Positions 16,082-25,825 of a DNA stretch of 58,110 nucleotides are shown one piece after another. Position numbers and translations under genes: made by a program. How positions within the stretch are numbered: the stretch's first letter is position 1; each line of letters begins with the position of its first letter. Origin of the DNA: Candidatus Sulfotelmatobacter sp. (lineage in GTDB: Bacteria; Acidobacteriota; Terriglobia; Terriglobales; Acidobacteriaceae); NCBI GenBank assembly GCA_017883385.1, contig JADGNQ010000022.1:1-58110 (forward strand), given 5' to 3'. The notes beneath the pieces were generated by a model. That model had not been told where the DNA came from, made no database searches, and worked only from the letters and a program-made list of their open reading frames with translations.

Positions 16082-18658
16082 ATGTTGCTGCAAGAAGAAA
16101 GTCATTTTGGAGAAATCTCACCGATGTCAGTTTCCCGCCCGCGGTTCCTCGTTTTGCTGTTTGCGATAGCTGCCCTTCTCTCGGCATCCGCGCCGGCACA
16201 GACCGCAGCAGTGGGCACTGCGCTCGAAGCTGTAACCGGCTCCCATCCTCTGCCAAACGGCATTGATCTGCAGGCCGGCTCAGCGACTCTGCGCATCACC
16301 GCGCTCCGCGATGACATCGTCCGCGTCCGCATTTCTCCGAACGGCACTCTCCCCGAGGACGCTTCCTGGGCAGTCCTTCCCGAACCGCGCAACAAATCCG
16401 TCGATGTACGGCCGATCGAGGATTCCGCCTCCGTAGGCTTCCGCACCGCATCGCTCGATGTTCGCGTCGAACGCAATCCACTCCGCCTGGTCATCCGCGA
16501 TCTCGCGGGCAACATCATTTCTGCCGACGCCATCGGGCGCCCCGTAAACTTCCAACTCGGCGGCTTCACCGTCTTCAAGCAAATGCCCAGTGGAGAACAC
16601 TACTTCGGCCTCGGCGACAAGGCCGGATCCTTCGACCGCAGACAACAGGCCTACACGCTGTGGAACACCGACGTCGGCCCTCAGGAATCCGTCGACCCTC
16701 TCTACAAAAGCATTCCGTTTTTCCTCGGCATCAGCGGCGCCCGAACTTACGGGATATTCCTCGACAACACCTGGCGCACCTGGTTCGACTTCGGCAAACA
16801 GGCGCGCGACGCGATTTCCTTCGGCTCTGAAGGCGGCCCGCTCGACTACTACTTCCTCTACGGCCCCACTCCGAAGCAAGTAGTGGAGAGCTACGCGTAC
16901 CTCACCGGCACTCCTCCGCTTCCCCCGCTCTGGTCGCTCGGCTTCCAGCAGTCGCGCTACAGCTACACTCCCGAATCCCAGGTTCGCGAAATCGCCAACC
17001 GTCTGCGCACCGACAAAATTCCCTCCGACGTGCTTTATCTCGACATTGACTACCAGTTCAAGAATCGTCCCTTCACCGTCGATCCCAAGACGTTCCCCAA
17101 TTTTCCCGCGCTCGTTTCCGATCTGCACAAACAGCACCTCCACTTGGTGACCATCACCGACCTGCACATCGCCCACGCCCCCAACCAGGGATACGCTCCA
17201 TACGACACCGGCGAGGCAGGGAACCACTTCGTGAAGAATCCCGACGGCAGCCAGTTCGTCGGCGTCGTCTGGCCCGGCCCCGCGGTCTTTCCCGATTTCA
17301 CTCGCGCCCAAACGCGCGACTGGTGGGGCGGCCTCTACCGTCAATTCGTCGGCGATGGCGTCGCCGGATTCTGGAACGACATGAACGAGCCTTCAGTCTT
17401 CAGCGGACCCGGCATGACCATGCCGCTGAACAACGTTCACCGCATCGAAGAACCCGGCTTCGCCACCCGCACCGCCACTCACGCCGAGATCCACAACATC
17501 ATGGGACTCGAGAATGCCCGCGCCACCTACGAGGGCCTCCTCAAACTGCGCCCCGACGAGCGCCCCTTCGTTCTCACCCGCGCCACCTACGCCGGAGGTC
17601 AGCGCTACGGCTTCACCTGGACCGGAGACAACTCCGCCACCTGGAATCACCTTCGCCTCGCCACGCAGATGGTGCTCAACCTAGGAGTCAGCGGCATCTC
17701 CATGGTCGGCGCAGACGTTGGCGGCTTCGGCAGTTCGCCCGCTCCCGACCTGCTCACCCGCTGGGTGGAACTCGCAGCCTTCTCTCCTCTATGCCGCGAT
17801 CACGCCGCCAAAGGCACCCTGCCGCACGAAGTCTGGGCCCACGGACCCCAGCACGAAGCCATTCGCCGCCGCTACATCGAAACCCGCTACCGCCTCCTGC
17901 CCTACATCTACTCCCTCGCCGATGAGGCCTCACGCACTGGGCTCCCCATCATGCGTCCCGTGTTCCTGGAATTTCCCGAGGTGTTCGCGCCGTCCTCCGG
18001 CAACTTCGATCATCTCGACACGGAATTTCTCTTAGGCCCCAGCCTGTTGATAGCTCCACCGCCGTTCGCTGAAACGATGGACGATTATGCCGTTTCTTTT
18101 CCCCAGGGTCCTTGGTACGACTTCTGGACCGGCCTCAAGATGCCCGCTCCTCCGCGCGTCCCTTCGATCGCCGAACTCGCCAGCGGAGCCGCTTATCCCG
18201 AGATTCCCCAGATCCATCCGCCGCTCGACACCATGCCGGTCTATGTCCGCGGCGGAAGCATTCTCCCGCTCCAGCCTTTGATCCAGAACACCGACGAGAT
18301 TCCAAACGGCCCCTTGGAACTCCACGTCTATCCCGGCCCGCAGTGCAGCGGCTCGCTCTATCTCGACGACGGCCACACCTTCCGCTACCAGCACGGCGAA
18401 TATCTCCGCCAGACATTCACCTGCCAGCCCGACGCCAACTCCGTCCGCGTAACCTTCAGCGCCCGTCAGGGCACCTACGTCCCATGGTGGAAGTCGGTTG
18501 AAGTAGTGATCTACGACTGGCCCTCAGCGCGTGCGGAAGTGAAGCTCTCCACCAGCGCCTCTCCGCTGAAGACGTCCTACGACGCCAAAAAACACTCCCT
18601 CCACGTCACGCTCCCGGACGTTCCCGGAGAAGCAGAGATCAGCATTGGAGGTAGGTAA
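16082..18658 (+). CDS. Glycoside hydrolase family 31 enzyme (alpha-glucosidase-like), secreted
   Basis: An 858-residue exported enzyme. The ATG at 16082 follows AGGAGGAAA; an ATG 14 codons later (16124) starts exactly at the signal peptide (MSVSRPRFLVLLF to about APAQ) and may be the true start. After the N-terminal beta-sandwich comes the GH31 barrel with YLDIDYQFKNRPF, the nucleophile Asp433 in WNDMNEP, and the acid/base Asp516 in TGDNSATW, then RYRLLPYIYSL and the C-terminal beta domains (PVYVRGGSILPLQP, YLDDGHTF). It should release alpha-linked glucose or xylose from oligosaccharides in the periplasm or outside. No sugar operon surrounds it. Confidence 0.92.
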   Translation: MLLQEESHFGEISPMSVSRPRFLVLLFAIAALLSASAPAQTAAVGTALEAVTGSHPLPNGIDLQAGSATLRITALRDDIVRVRISPNGTLPEDASWAVLPEPRNKSVDVRPIEDSASVGFRTASLDVRVERNPLRLVIRDLAGNIISADAIGRPVNFQLGGFTVFKQMPSGEHYFGLGDKAGSFDRRQQAYTLWNTDVGPQESVDPLYKSIPFFLGISGARTYGIFLDNTWRTWFDFGKQARDAISFGSEGGPLDYYFLYGPTPKQVVESYAYLTGTPPLPPLWSLGFQQSRYSYTPESQVREIANRLRTDKIPSDVLYLDIDYQFKNRPFTVDPKTFPNFPALVSDLHKQHLHLVTITDLHIAHAPNQGYAPYDTGEAGNHFVKNPDGSQFVGVVWPGPAVFPDFTRAQTRDWWGGLYRQFVGDGVAGFWNDMNEPSVFSGPGMTMPLNNVHRIEEPGFATRTATHAEIHNIMGLENARATYEGLLKLRPDERPFVLTRATYAGGQRYGFTWTGDNSATWNHLRLATQMVLNLGVSGISMVGADVGGFGSSPAPDLLTRWVELAAFSPLCRDHAAKGTLPHEVWAHGPQHEAIRRRYIETRYRLLPYIYSLADEASRTGLPIMRPVFLEFPEVFAPSSGNFDHLDTEFLLGPSLLIAPPPFAETMDDYAVSFPQGPWYDFWTGLKMPAPPRVPSIAELASGAAYPEIPQIHPPLDTMPVYVRGGSILPLQPLIQNTDEIPNGPLELHVYPGPQCSGSLYLDDGHTFRYQHGEYLRQTFTCQPDANSVRVTFSARQGTYVPWWKSVEVVIYDWPSARAEVKLSTSASPLKTSYDAKKHSLHVTLPDVPGEAEISIGGR

Positions 18659-18883
18659 GCACACGGGGTTTTGAGTGTAACCGCCTCGATCTCAACAGTT
18701 GGCAGCCCTGTGCGATACTTACTACCTTCATTCCGAGGAATTGCCACTTCATCCGTGCCGAACTCATACGGCTGCCGGAGACTGGCTGAACGCCGTTCAA
18801 AACGCTGCCAAAGTTGAACCGTGACACCTCGTTTTTGAATCTGATCTTGGAAGAAGTGGTCTTCATTCGAGGATACAGAGTCT

Positions 18884-19297
18884 ATGACAGACTGGTTCGC
18901 GCGCCCCGTCCTACATGTTAAGGACGTTGAGGCCTCGCTCCGCTTTTACGTTAACCGGCTCGGCTTCACGAACCCCTGGCGCTACGACGAGGACGGCAGA
19001 GCTTATGTTGCACAGGTAGACCGGCAGGGCTGCGCGCTTATCTTGGCCGACACGTGGCCGGAGAAGATTGGCAAGGGGCTGATGTTCATTTCCCTGAACG
19101 TCGAGCCGGAAACGCGCGAGGCCGCAGTCGCCGCGTTGGACGCGCTGCGCGCGGAACTCGAGGCCAAGGGCGTTCCGGTCAAGGAGGGTTCGTGGGGCTA
19201 CCGGCTTCTGGTGGTCGATGATCCCGACGGCAATCAGCTCTTCTTCAACTATCCGGCCGAGACTGCTTCCGGCAAGATTGCTGGAGATGAAGCGTAA
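18884..19297 (+). CDS. VOC-superfamily protein (glyoxalase/bleomycin-resistance-like)
   Basis: A 137-residue soluble protein with the paired beta-alpha-beta-beta-beta modules of the vicinal oxygen chelate fold: RPVLHVKDVEASLRFYVNRLGF at the start and LLVVDDPDGNQLFFNYP at the end. A histidine near residue 11 and the DPDGN turn fit the family. The protein resembles bleomycin-resistance-like binding proteins, and no complete metal triad is obvious, so it may sequester a ligand instead of catalysing. The 225-base spacer before it holds nothing recognisable. Its function is open. Confidence 0.8.
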   Translation: MTDWFARPVLHVKDVEASLRFYVNRLGFTNPWRYDEDGRAYVAQVDRQGCALILADTWPEKIGKGLMFISLNVEPETREAAVAALDALRAELEAKGVPVKEGSWGYRLLVVDDPDGNQLFFNYPAETASGKIAGDEA

Positions 19298-19491
19298 TCG
19301 TCCAGCCTAGCCTCGCCGGGACGCGCGACAACGGCGGCGGAGTGACGCCGCCGTGAGGTATTCGAACGGTTGGCGAAATATCCCGATAGCACTGACAACT
19401 CCGGAATCCGACATTCACTTGGCAGCCGTCGGTAAGTTAGAAACTGACCATCCAACCATTCGACTACCCGCTCCTGTTAAAATCGAAAAGC

Positions 19492-22400
19492 ATGCTTCTT
19501 CCCTTCGTCCGCGAACTCTTCGCGGACGTAGAAATGCTTCCCGCCTTCGCGCGTGTAGCCTCCCACCTGCGGGAGAGCACGGGGCGCATTCGTGTTTCCG
19601 GACTCTCTCCCACGGCAAAAGCCCTGCTCCTCGTGCTCTTGCGCCGCACCGCCGACCGCCCCCTCATCGTCGTTGTCAACGACAACCGCGCCGTCGAGGA
19701 TTTCTTCCCGGTCCTGCAAGGTTTCTGTGAACTCACCGCCGCCTGCGATCCCGATTCCGTAGTCGCCCTGCCTGCCCGCGACGTACTCCCGTTCCAGAAT
19801 CTTTCTCCGCACCCGGAACTCCAGGAAGAGCGCGCCACCGCGTTGTGGAAAATCGCCACCGGCAAGGCCTCGATCGTCGTGTCTCCGGTCGCCGCCACCG
19901 CCATCCGCCTTCGCGACGCCGAATATTATTCCGATCTCGCCCGCACCCTCCGTCGCGGCGAATCCTTCGACGTCGATAACCTGCTCGCCCACCTGAACAC
20001 GGTCGGCTATGCGTCGGCCGATGTCGTCGAAATGCCCGGCCAGTACGCTCTTCGCGGCGGCATCCTCGACGTCTATTCGCCCGAAGCCGAGCGTCCCGTC
20101 CGCATCGAATTCTTCGGCGACGAAGTCGACTCGATCCGCCGCTTCGACCCGGCCTCGCAGCGCTCGTCAAATCCCTTGGACGAAGCCCTGCTCCTGCCGC
20201 TCACCGAAACTCCCGTCAGCGATCAGTTGCTGGGCGCAATTCACACCCGCCTTTCCGGCAAACGCATCACCGGCACGACAGAAGAAATCGTCGAAGCCGC
20301 CGTCCGCGCCGGCGGCGTCACCGTCTTCCCCGGCTGGGAGTTTTACGCCCCAGTCGCCGGCGCCGACCGCAGCGTCTTCGATCTGCTGCCCCGCGCCGCC
20401 GTCCTGCTCGACGAGCCCGATCTCCTGCGCACCGAGTTCGACCGCTTCTGGACCCGCGTAGAAGAAGCGCACGAGCGCAGCGGCGTAGGAAATCTGGTGC
20501 GTCCCACAGACCTGTACTTGCAGCCCGATGATTGGTGGAAGAAAGTAGCATCCCTCACGGGAGCGGACGTCGAGCATCTCGGCATCACCCGTACAAGTGA
20601 CGACGACGCAGACACCGTCACGATCCTCACGCAGCCCACACCCCGCTTCCATGGCGCGGTTCCGTCGATGCTCGAAGAAGTCCAGAAGCTCACCGGACAG
20701 GGCAACCAGGTCCTGTTCTCCGTCCCCAACACCGGCGAGGTCGAGCGCCTCGCCGATATCTTCACCGAATACAACGTGAGCTTCCGCCTCGGAAGCCGCA
20801 CCCGCGGCGGCGAAAGCTACGCCGACGAGACCAGCTACTTCGCCGGCGAAGTGCTCACCACAACGCTGGCGAAAGCCTACGTCCCAGACGGAGTTCTTTT
20901 CCCCGACGCGCACCTCGCCATCTTCGGCGCGCGCGACTTGTTTGACGAGTCCGACGCGGTGGCCTCGCGCCCCCAGCGCCAAAAATCGAAAGTCTCCGCA
21001 TTCCTCTCCGACTTTCGCGACCTGCAAGTCGGAGACTACGTGGTCCACGTCGAGCACGGCATCGGCCAGTACCACGGCCTGAAGGAAATCAATCAGGGCG
21101 ACGGCAATGCCGAGTTCATGCTGCTCGAATATGCCGAGGGCGCGCGTCTCTACGTCCCGCTCACACGGCTCGACCTGATTCAGAAATACCGGTCTTCTGA
21201 AGGGGCCAAGCCAGCCTTAAGCCATCTCGGCACGCAGGCGTGGGCCAAGACCAAGGCGCGCGTGCGCAAGGCCATGAAAGACATGGCCGACGAACTTCTC
21301 AAGCTCTACGCCGAACGCAAGATGGCGCAGGGCCACGCCTTCCCCGCCGGCAACGATTTTGTCCGCGAGTTCGAAGACGCCTTCGAGTTCAACGAGACCG
21401 AAGACCAGGCGCAGGCCATCAAAGACGTCATGCGCGACATGGAGTCCACCCTGCCCATGGACCGCCTGCTCTGCGGCGACGTCGGCTACGGCAAGACAGA
21501 AGTCGCCATGCGCGCCGCGTTCAAGGCTGTCGGCGACAACAAGCAAGTCGCGGTTCTCGCCCCCACCACCGTCCTCGCCTTCCAGCACTACGAAACCTTC
21601 AAGCAACGCTTCGGACCCTTCCCCGTCACCATCGAAATGATCAGCCGCTTCCGCAGCCCGAAGCAGCAAAAAGAAATTCTGCAAAAAGCGGAAGCCGGCA
21701 AGATCGACATCCTCATCGGCACGCACCGCATCCTCTCCAAAGATCTCAAGTTCGCCGATCTCGGCCTGCTCATCGTCGACGAAGAGCAGCGTTTCGGCGT
21801 CCGCCACAAGGAACGCATCAAGCAGATGCGCAAGCAGGTCGACGTCCTCACCATGTCAGCTACGCCCATCCCCCGCACGCTGCACATGTCGCTGGTCGGC
21901 CTGCGCGACATGAGCGTCATCGAAACCCCACCCAAAGATCGCATGGCGATTCAAACCGTCGTCGCCAGTTGGGATGACAAGCTCATCCAGTCCTCGATCG
22001 AGCAGGAACTCGAACGCGGCGGCCAGGTCTATTTCGTCCACAACCGCGTCGATAGCATCTGGGAAATCGCCGCCAAGCTGCAGGAGTTGATTCCGAAAGC
22101 GCGAATCATCGTTGGCCACGGCCAGATGGGAGAAGCCGAACTCGAAAAAGTGATGCTGCAGTTCATGCACCACGAAGCTGACATCCTCGTCGCCACGACG
22201 ATCATTGAGAACGGCCTCGACATCCCGCTCTGCAACACGATCTTGATCAACCGCGCCGATCGCCTCGGCCTCTCCGAGCTCTACCAGTTGCGTGGCCGCG
22301 TCGGTCGCTCCAACCGCCGCGCCTATGCCTATCTACTGATCCCGAAGGAAGTCGAGCTCACTCCCATCGCCCGCCGTCGACTCGCGGCATTGAAAGAATT

Positions 22401-23061
22401 TTCCGACCTGGGCGCCGGATTCAAGATCGCCGCCCTCGACCTCGAACTCCGCGGCGCTGGCAATCTCCTCGGCGGCGAGCAAAGCGGACACATCGAAGCC
22501 ATCGGCTTCGAGCTTTACACGCAGATGCTCGAGCGCGCCGTCCGCGAAATGAAGGGCGAAGCCGCACCAGACGAAGCCGAAACCCAACTCAACCTCGGCC
22601 TGAACATCCGCATCAACGCGGACTACATTCCGGAAGAAAATCAGCGCCTGCAGATGTACAAGCGTGTAGCGCGCGTGGAAACCGAATCGCAACTCGGCGA
22701 TGTCGGAGCAGAACTGCAAGACCGGTACGGCCCACCGCCGCAACCCGTCCGCAACCTGCTCGACTACGCCTCGCTGAAACTGCTCTGCATGCGCGTGGGC
22801 GTCAACGCCATCGAGCGCAAACGCGATTCCGTGACTTTCAAATTCCGCCAAAACGCCGCCGTCGATCCCGAACAGCTGGCGAGATTTGTCTCCGCCCAGC
22901 GCGGCGCCCAGTTCACGCCAGACGGCATGCTGAAGTTCGTTCTGAAAGCCACAGCCGCAGACGAAGTCCTCCGAGCTCTGCGCACAGTCTTAGAGCAACT
23001 GGCCAGCGACGAAGCAGCATCAGAAGTGCGATCGGAACCAAGTGGCTCAGAGCTTTCCTAG
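19492..23061 (+). CDS. mfd: Transcription-repair coupling factor Mfd
   Basis: A 1189-residue ATP-dependent translocase that removes RNA polymerase stalled at DNA lesions and recruits UvrA. The N-terminal third is UvrB-like (PARDVLPFQN, EERATALW, GQYALRGGILDVY). The RNA-polymerase-interacting domain follows (DYVVHVEHGIGQYHGL, about 515-590). The translocase has Walker A GDVGYGKTE near 662, DEEQRFG near 763, SATPIPRTLHMSL, and helicase motif VI QLRGRVGRS. The translocation motif (AALDLELRGAGNLLGGEQSG) and the C-terminal autoinhibitory domain complete it. Length is normal. The stop codon lies at the left edge of a hairpin repeat. It is monocistronic. Confidence 0.97.
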   Translation: MLLPFVRELFADVEMLPAFARVASHLRESTGRIRVSGLSPTAKALLLVLLRRTADRPLIVVVNDNRAVEDFFPVLQGFCELTAACDPDSVVALPARDVLPFQNLSPHPELQEERATALWKIATGKASIVVSPVAATAIRLRDAEYYSDLARTLRRGESFDVDNLLAHLNTVGYASADVVEMPGQYALRGGILDVYSPEAERPVRIEFFGDEVDSIRRFDPASQRSSNPLDEALLLPLTETPVSDQLLGAIHTRLSGKRITGTTEEIVEAAVRAGGVTVFPGWEFYAPVAGADRSVFDLLPRAAVLLDEPDLLRTEFDRFWTRVEEAHERSGVGNLVRPTDLYLQPDDWWKKVASLTGADVEHLGITRTSDDDADTVTILTQPTPRFHGAVPSMLEEVQKLTGQGNQVLFSVPNTGEVERLADIFTEYNVSFRLGSRTRGGESYADETSYFAGEVLTTTLAKAYVPDGVLFPDAHLAIFGARDLFDESDAVASRPQRQKSKVSAFLSDFRDLQVGDYVVHVEHGIGQYHGLKEINQGDGNAEFMLLEYAEGARLYVPLTRLDLIQKYRSSEGAKPALSHLGTQAWAKTKARVRKAMKDMADELLKLYAERKMAQGHAFPAGNDFVREFEDAFEFNETEDQAQAIKDVMRDMESTLPMDRLLCGDVGYGKTEVAMRAAFKAVGDNKQVAVLAPTTVLAFQHYETFKQRFGPFPVTIEMISRFRSPKQQKEILQKAEAGKIDILIGTHRILSKDLKFADLGLLIVDEEQRFGVRHKERIKQMRKQVDVLTMSATPIPRTLHMSLVGLRDMSVIETPPKDRMAIQTVVASWDDKLIQSSIEQELERGGQVYFVHNRVDSIWEIAAKLQELIPKARIIVGHGQMGEAELEKVMLQFMHHEADILVATTIIENGLDIPLCNTILINRADRLGLSELYQLRGRVGRSNRRAYAYLLIPKEVELTPIARRRLAALKEFSDLGAGFKIAALDLELRGAGNLLGGEQSGHIEAIGFELYTQMLERAVREMKGEAAPDEAETQLNLGLNIRINADYIPEENQRLQMYKRVARVETESQLGDVGAELQDRYGPPPQPVRNLLDYASLKLLCMRVGVNAIERKRDSVTFKFRQNAAVDPEQLARFVSAQRGAQFTPDGMLKFVLKATAADEVLRALRTVLEQLASDEAASEVRSEPSGSELS

Positions 23062-23150
23062 CCGCGAAGCGGCGAAAGAATGCAGCCCACGCCGTAAGGC
23101 GTGGGTGCGAAGCGCGAAATGATCAAGCCCCGGAGGGGCGGAAGAAAGGC
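23059..23150. repeat. Composite hairpin repeat after mfd
   Basis: Three successive hairpins: GCCGCGAAGCGGC, CCCACGCC/GGCGTGGG and CCCCGGAGGGG. The first resembles the first hairpin of family C. The TAG stop of mfd is the first triplet of the element. Confidence 0.65.
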
Positions 23151-23254
23151 GACGGCGCAGATTCTGAGGGGATGGCACGGCGCTCAACGAGAAGCATCGC
23201 CACTAGCAAAGGCTACCAGTTACAATTGTCCGTCCCCTGAAACAGAAGAGCCAA

Positions 23255-23275
23255 CGACCACCGACCACCGACCGC
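23255..23275 (+). repeat. Three heptamer repeats directly before galU
   Basis: CGACCAC, CGACCAC and CGACCGC in tandem, ending one base before the galU start codon. They occupy the position where a Shine-Dalgarno sequence would be expected, and no Shine-Dalgarno is visible. Confidence 0.8.
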
Positions 23276-23276
23276 C

Positions 23277-24152
23277 ATGATGAAAGTTCGCAAAGCCGTA
23301 TTCCCCGCCGCTGGCCTCGGCACCCGTTTTCTGCCCGCCACCAAAGCCCAGCCCAAAGAAATGCTCCCCATCGTCGACAAGCCGATCATTCAATACGGCG
23401 TCGAAGAGGCCATGGCCTCCGGTTGCGACCAGATCGTCATCATCACCGGCCGCGGCAAGCAGGCCATCGAAGACCATTTCGACGTTAGCTATGAACTCGA
23501 AAAGATGCTGGAGGAGCGCCGCAAGACTGATCTGCTCAAGATCGTCCGCAACATTTCCGACATGATGCACGTGGCCTACGTCCGCCAGAAGGAAGCGCTC
23601 GGCCTGGGCCACGCTGTGCTCATGGCGCGCGAACTCGTCGGCAACGAACCTTTCGCCGTGCTCCTGGCTGACGACGTCATCGACGCCAAGGTCCCCTGCC
23701 TCAAGCAGATGGTCGACGTCTTCGACCAGAAACAGTGCTCCGTGATCGCCGCCCAGGTCGTCGAAGGTAAGATGATCTCCTCCTACGGCGTCTTCGATGC
23801 CCAGCCCGCCGAAGGATTCAATGGCCGCCTCTTCGAGATCCGCAACATGGTGGAAAAACCGAAAGCCGAGGAAGCCCCGTCAAACCTGGCCATCATTGGC
23901 CGCTACATCCTCACGCCCGCAATTTTTGATTGTCTGGCGAAGACGCCGACGGGAGCCGGTGGCGAACTCCAACTCACCGACGGCATGCGCATGTTGCTCA
24001 AGCAAGAAAAAATGTATGCCTATGTCTACGAAGGCCGCCGCTACGACACCGGCGACAAACTAGGATTCCTGAAGGCCACAGTAGAATTCGCCCTGAAGCG
24101 CACCGATCTGGGAGGCCCGTTCCGCGAGTATCTGAAGGGATTGAAGCTTTAA
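23277..24152 (+). CDS. galU: UTP--glucose-1-phosphate uridylyltransferase
   Basis: A 291-residue nucleotidyltransferase that makes UDP-glucose from UTP and glucose 1-phosphate, the precursor of cell-envelope and capsule sugars. The N-terminal nucleotide-binding signature is KAVFPAAGLGTRFLPATKAQPKEMLPI, with the uracil-contact segment VRQKEALGLGHAV, the metal site LLADDVID and the sugar-phosphate lysine region FEIRNMVEKPK. The C-terminal motif YDTGDKLGFLKATVEFAL is also present. Length is normal. The start is the ATG at 23277, which has no Shine-Dalgarno but is preceded by three heptamer repeats. It stands alone. Confidence 0.95.
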   Translation: MMKVRKAVFPAAGLGTRFLPATKAQPKEMLPIVDKPIIQYGVEEAMASGCDQIVIITGRGKQAIEDHFDVSYELEKMLEERRKTDLLKIVRNISDMMHVAYVRQKEALGLGHAVLMARELVGNEPFAVLLADDVIDAKVPCLKQMVDVFDQKQCSVIAAQVVEGKMISSYGVFDAQPAEGFNGRLFEIRNMVEKPKAEEAPSNLAIIGRYILTPAIFDCLAKTPTGAGGELQLTDGMRMLLKQEKMYAYVYEGRRYDTGDKLGFLKATVEFALKRTDLGGPFREYLKGLKL

Positions 24153-24320
24153 ATGGCGCGGATGTCGGCTCTCCGCGGCCCGGCCCTCCTCGTACCGTGC
24201 GTTATCTCACAGGTAAACTTTGGTTTGTTGAGGAGGTTCTCCCCGCGATCTGTTTTTTATTCAGAACTTGGCTCCGAATCCTCTTCCGACTTTTGACGTG
24301 GAAGGAGGGCGAACGCACGG

Positions 24321-25007
24321 ATGGGCAAGCGTAGCCAGCCCCGCAAACAAGTCGAAGTCCCGGTACGAATTTTCGGTACCGACCGCCGCGGTCAGGTGTT
24401 TTCCGAGAAGGTCCTTACCGTCAACGTCAGCCGAAACGGGGCAGAGGTAGCCGGAGTTCGTCCCGACCTCGGCCTCGACGAGATTGTTGGTCTGACGTAC
24501 GGCAACAATCGCGTGCACTTCCGGGTCAAGTGGATTGGCGAACCTGGAACTCCGCGAGCCGGGCACCTGGGCTTGCTCAACATTGCCCCGGAAAAGCCGC
24601 TGTGGGACTTCCCGCTTCCCTCGGGCGCTTTGGACGACTACCAGGCCACGGCCGTCGAACACCGCACGAATCCCCGGTACCGCTGCCAGAATTCCATCGA
24701 GATTCACGTGGAAGACGGGCCCTCTTTTTGGGGTACGGTAGCCGACCTCAGCCTGACCGGATGCTACGTCGAGATACCGATCCCGCTCGAACTCGGGAAA
24801 AATCTAAGAGTCGGCATCTGGTTCGGTCAAAGCAAAGCATGGGCCAATGCCCGCGTCGCCCACAGAACGCCGGGCATGGGTGTGGGACTGAAGTTCACCG
24901 AGATTTCCGAAGAGGACCTCGACCAGATTCGGCGATTTCTTCAAACCCTCGCGCCTTTTGCGCGGAAGCCCCTGCGGGTCGTCGGGCCGCCTCAAAGAAG
25001 CTCCTAG
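24321..25007 (+). CDS. Tandem PilZ domain protein
   Basis: A 228-residue soluble protein made of two PilZ-like beta-barrels. The first (about 5-100) has QPRKQVEVPVRI and VNVSRNGAEV, with an NxSxxG motif. The second (about 112-215) has HRTNPRYRCQ and VADLSLTGCYVE, with a DxSxxG motif and an arginine-containing N-terminal strand. Both arginine motifs are partly conserved, so either domain could bind c-di-GMP. The protein has no output enzyme domain and may act by protein contact. It is the second PilZ protein in this window. It has an unremarkable 168-base leader and no operon partner. Confidence 0.8.
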   Translation: MGKRSQPRKQVEVPVRIFGTDRRGQVFSEKVLTVNVSRNGAEVAGVRPDLGLDEIVGLTYGNNRVHFRVKWIGEPGTPRAGHLGLLNIAPEKPLWDFPLPSGALDDYQATAVEHRTNPRYRCQNSIEIHVEDGPSFWGTVADLSLTGCYVEIPIPLELGKNLRVGIWFGQSKAWANARVAHRTPGMGVGLKFTEISEEDLDQIRRFLQTLAPFARKPLRVVGPPQRSS

Positions 25008-25055
25008 CCAGCGAGCTCTGCAGTTGTTTCTGATTCCTCTTCCGCGCTCCGCCCA

Positions 25056-25117
25056 GTGCCCCATTTCTCGCGTTCTTTGCGAGAGAGCCTGCCCTGAGCG
25101 AAGTCGGAGGGTGGGGA
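25056..25117 (+). repeat. Family A hairpin interrupted by another repeat
   Basis: The left arm (GTGCCCCATTTCTCGCG), the loop and the start of the right arm (GCGAG) match family A. The rest of the right arm (GTGGGG at 25111) is separated from it by 25 bases of a different repeat, GCCTGCCCTGAGCGAAGTCG. This looks like one element nested in another. Confidence 0.65.
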
Positions 25118-25143
25118 CCTTGACTCTTGGGTAGCGATCGGCT

Positions 25144-25641
25144 TTACTTCTCTCGCAGCTTCTTCGATTTTTCCTCCACGCCCCGCGCCAGCTTCTCCTT
25201 GTGCGCCTCAAGCTTCTTCCCCATCGAAGCATCGCCCAAAGCAATCATCTGCGCCGCAAGAATGCCCGCGTTGGTCGCTCCCGGCTTCCCGATCGCCACG
25301 GTCGCCACCGGTATGCCCGCCGGCATCTGCACCGTAGCCAGTAGAGAATCCATCCCTTGCAGTGATGTCGAAGGAATCGGCACCCCAATCACCGGCAGAG
25401 TCGTATGCGCCGCGATCACCCCCGCCAGATGCGCCGCCCCGCCCGCCCCAGCGATGATCACCTGAATCCCGCGCCCCGCCGCCTTGCGGGCGAAGTCCGC
25501 GGTGCGATCCGGCGACCGGTGCGCCGACGTCACATCAATCTCATACGCGATCCCGAACTCGTCCAGCGCCTTCCCCGCCTCGCGCATAATCTCCAGATCC
25601 GAATCACTCCCCATCACAATCGAAACCCGCGTTTTGCTCAT
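25144..25641 (-). CDS. purE: N5-carboxyaminoimidazole ribonucleotide mutase
   Basis: A 165-residue purine-biosynthesis enzyme converting N5-CAIR to CAIR. The start is the ATG at 25641 ([17 protein letters not shown]), which has GGGGAGAG just upstream; an in-frame TTG at 25653 lies inside that signal and is rejected. Key motifs are [17 protein letters not shown] with the catalytic His, and [10 protein letters not shown]. The C-terminus carries a charged tail (EKSKKLREK). It lies 184 bases downstream of purD on the same strand, but two dispersed repeats fill the gap. No purK is in the window. Confidence 0.94.
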   Translation of the reverse strand: MSKTRVSIVMGSDSDLEIMREAGKALDEFGIAYEIDVTSAHRSPDRTADFARKAAGRGIQVIIAGAGGAAHLAGVIAAHTTLPVIGVPIPSTSLQGMDSLLATVQMPAGIPVATVAIGKPGATNAGILAAQMIALGDASMGKKLEAHKEKLARGVEEKSKKLREK

Positions 25642-25675
25642 CTCTCTCCCCAAGAAACGCTTCTCACTTTAGAAT

Positions 25676-25743
25676 TGTCATCCTGAGCGAAGAAAGTGAT
25701 TCACGAAGTGAATCACTTTCGCAGCCGAAGGATCCCTACCCCC
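25676..25743 (+). repeat. Family B repeat, copy 3
   Basis: Left box TGTCATCCTGAGCGAAG, core hairpin AAAGTGATTCAC/GTGAATCACTTT (a perfect 12-base stem), right box CGCAGCCGAAGGATCCCTAC. It lies between purE and purD. Confidence 0.88.
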
Positions 25744-25777
25744 AAGCCGCACCTGCGGCCCCAAAAGGATTTCAATG

Positions 25778-25817
25778 GGTGCCCCATTTCTCGCGCGCCT
25801 TTTGCGCGAGAAGTGGA
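25778..25817 (+). repeat. Family A palindromic hairpin, copy 4
   Basis: Arms GGTGCCCCATTTCTCGCGCG and CGCGCGAGAAGTGG-like, ending eight bases before the stop of purD on the other strand. The stem is extended by an extra CG pair relative to other copies. Confidence 0.82.
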
Positions 25818-25825
25818 GATTTCGC

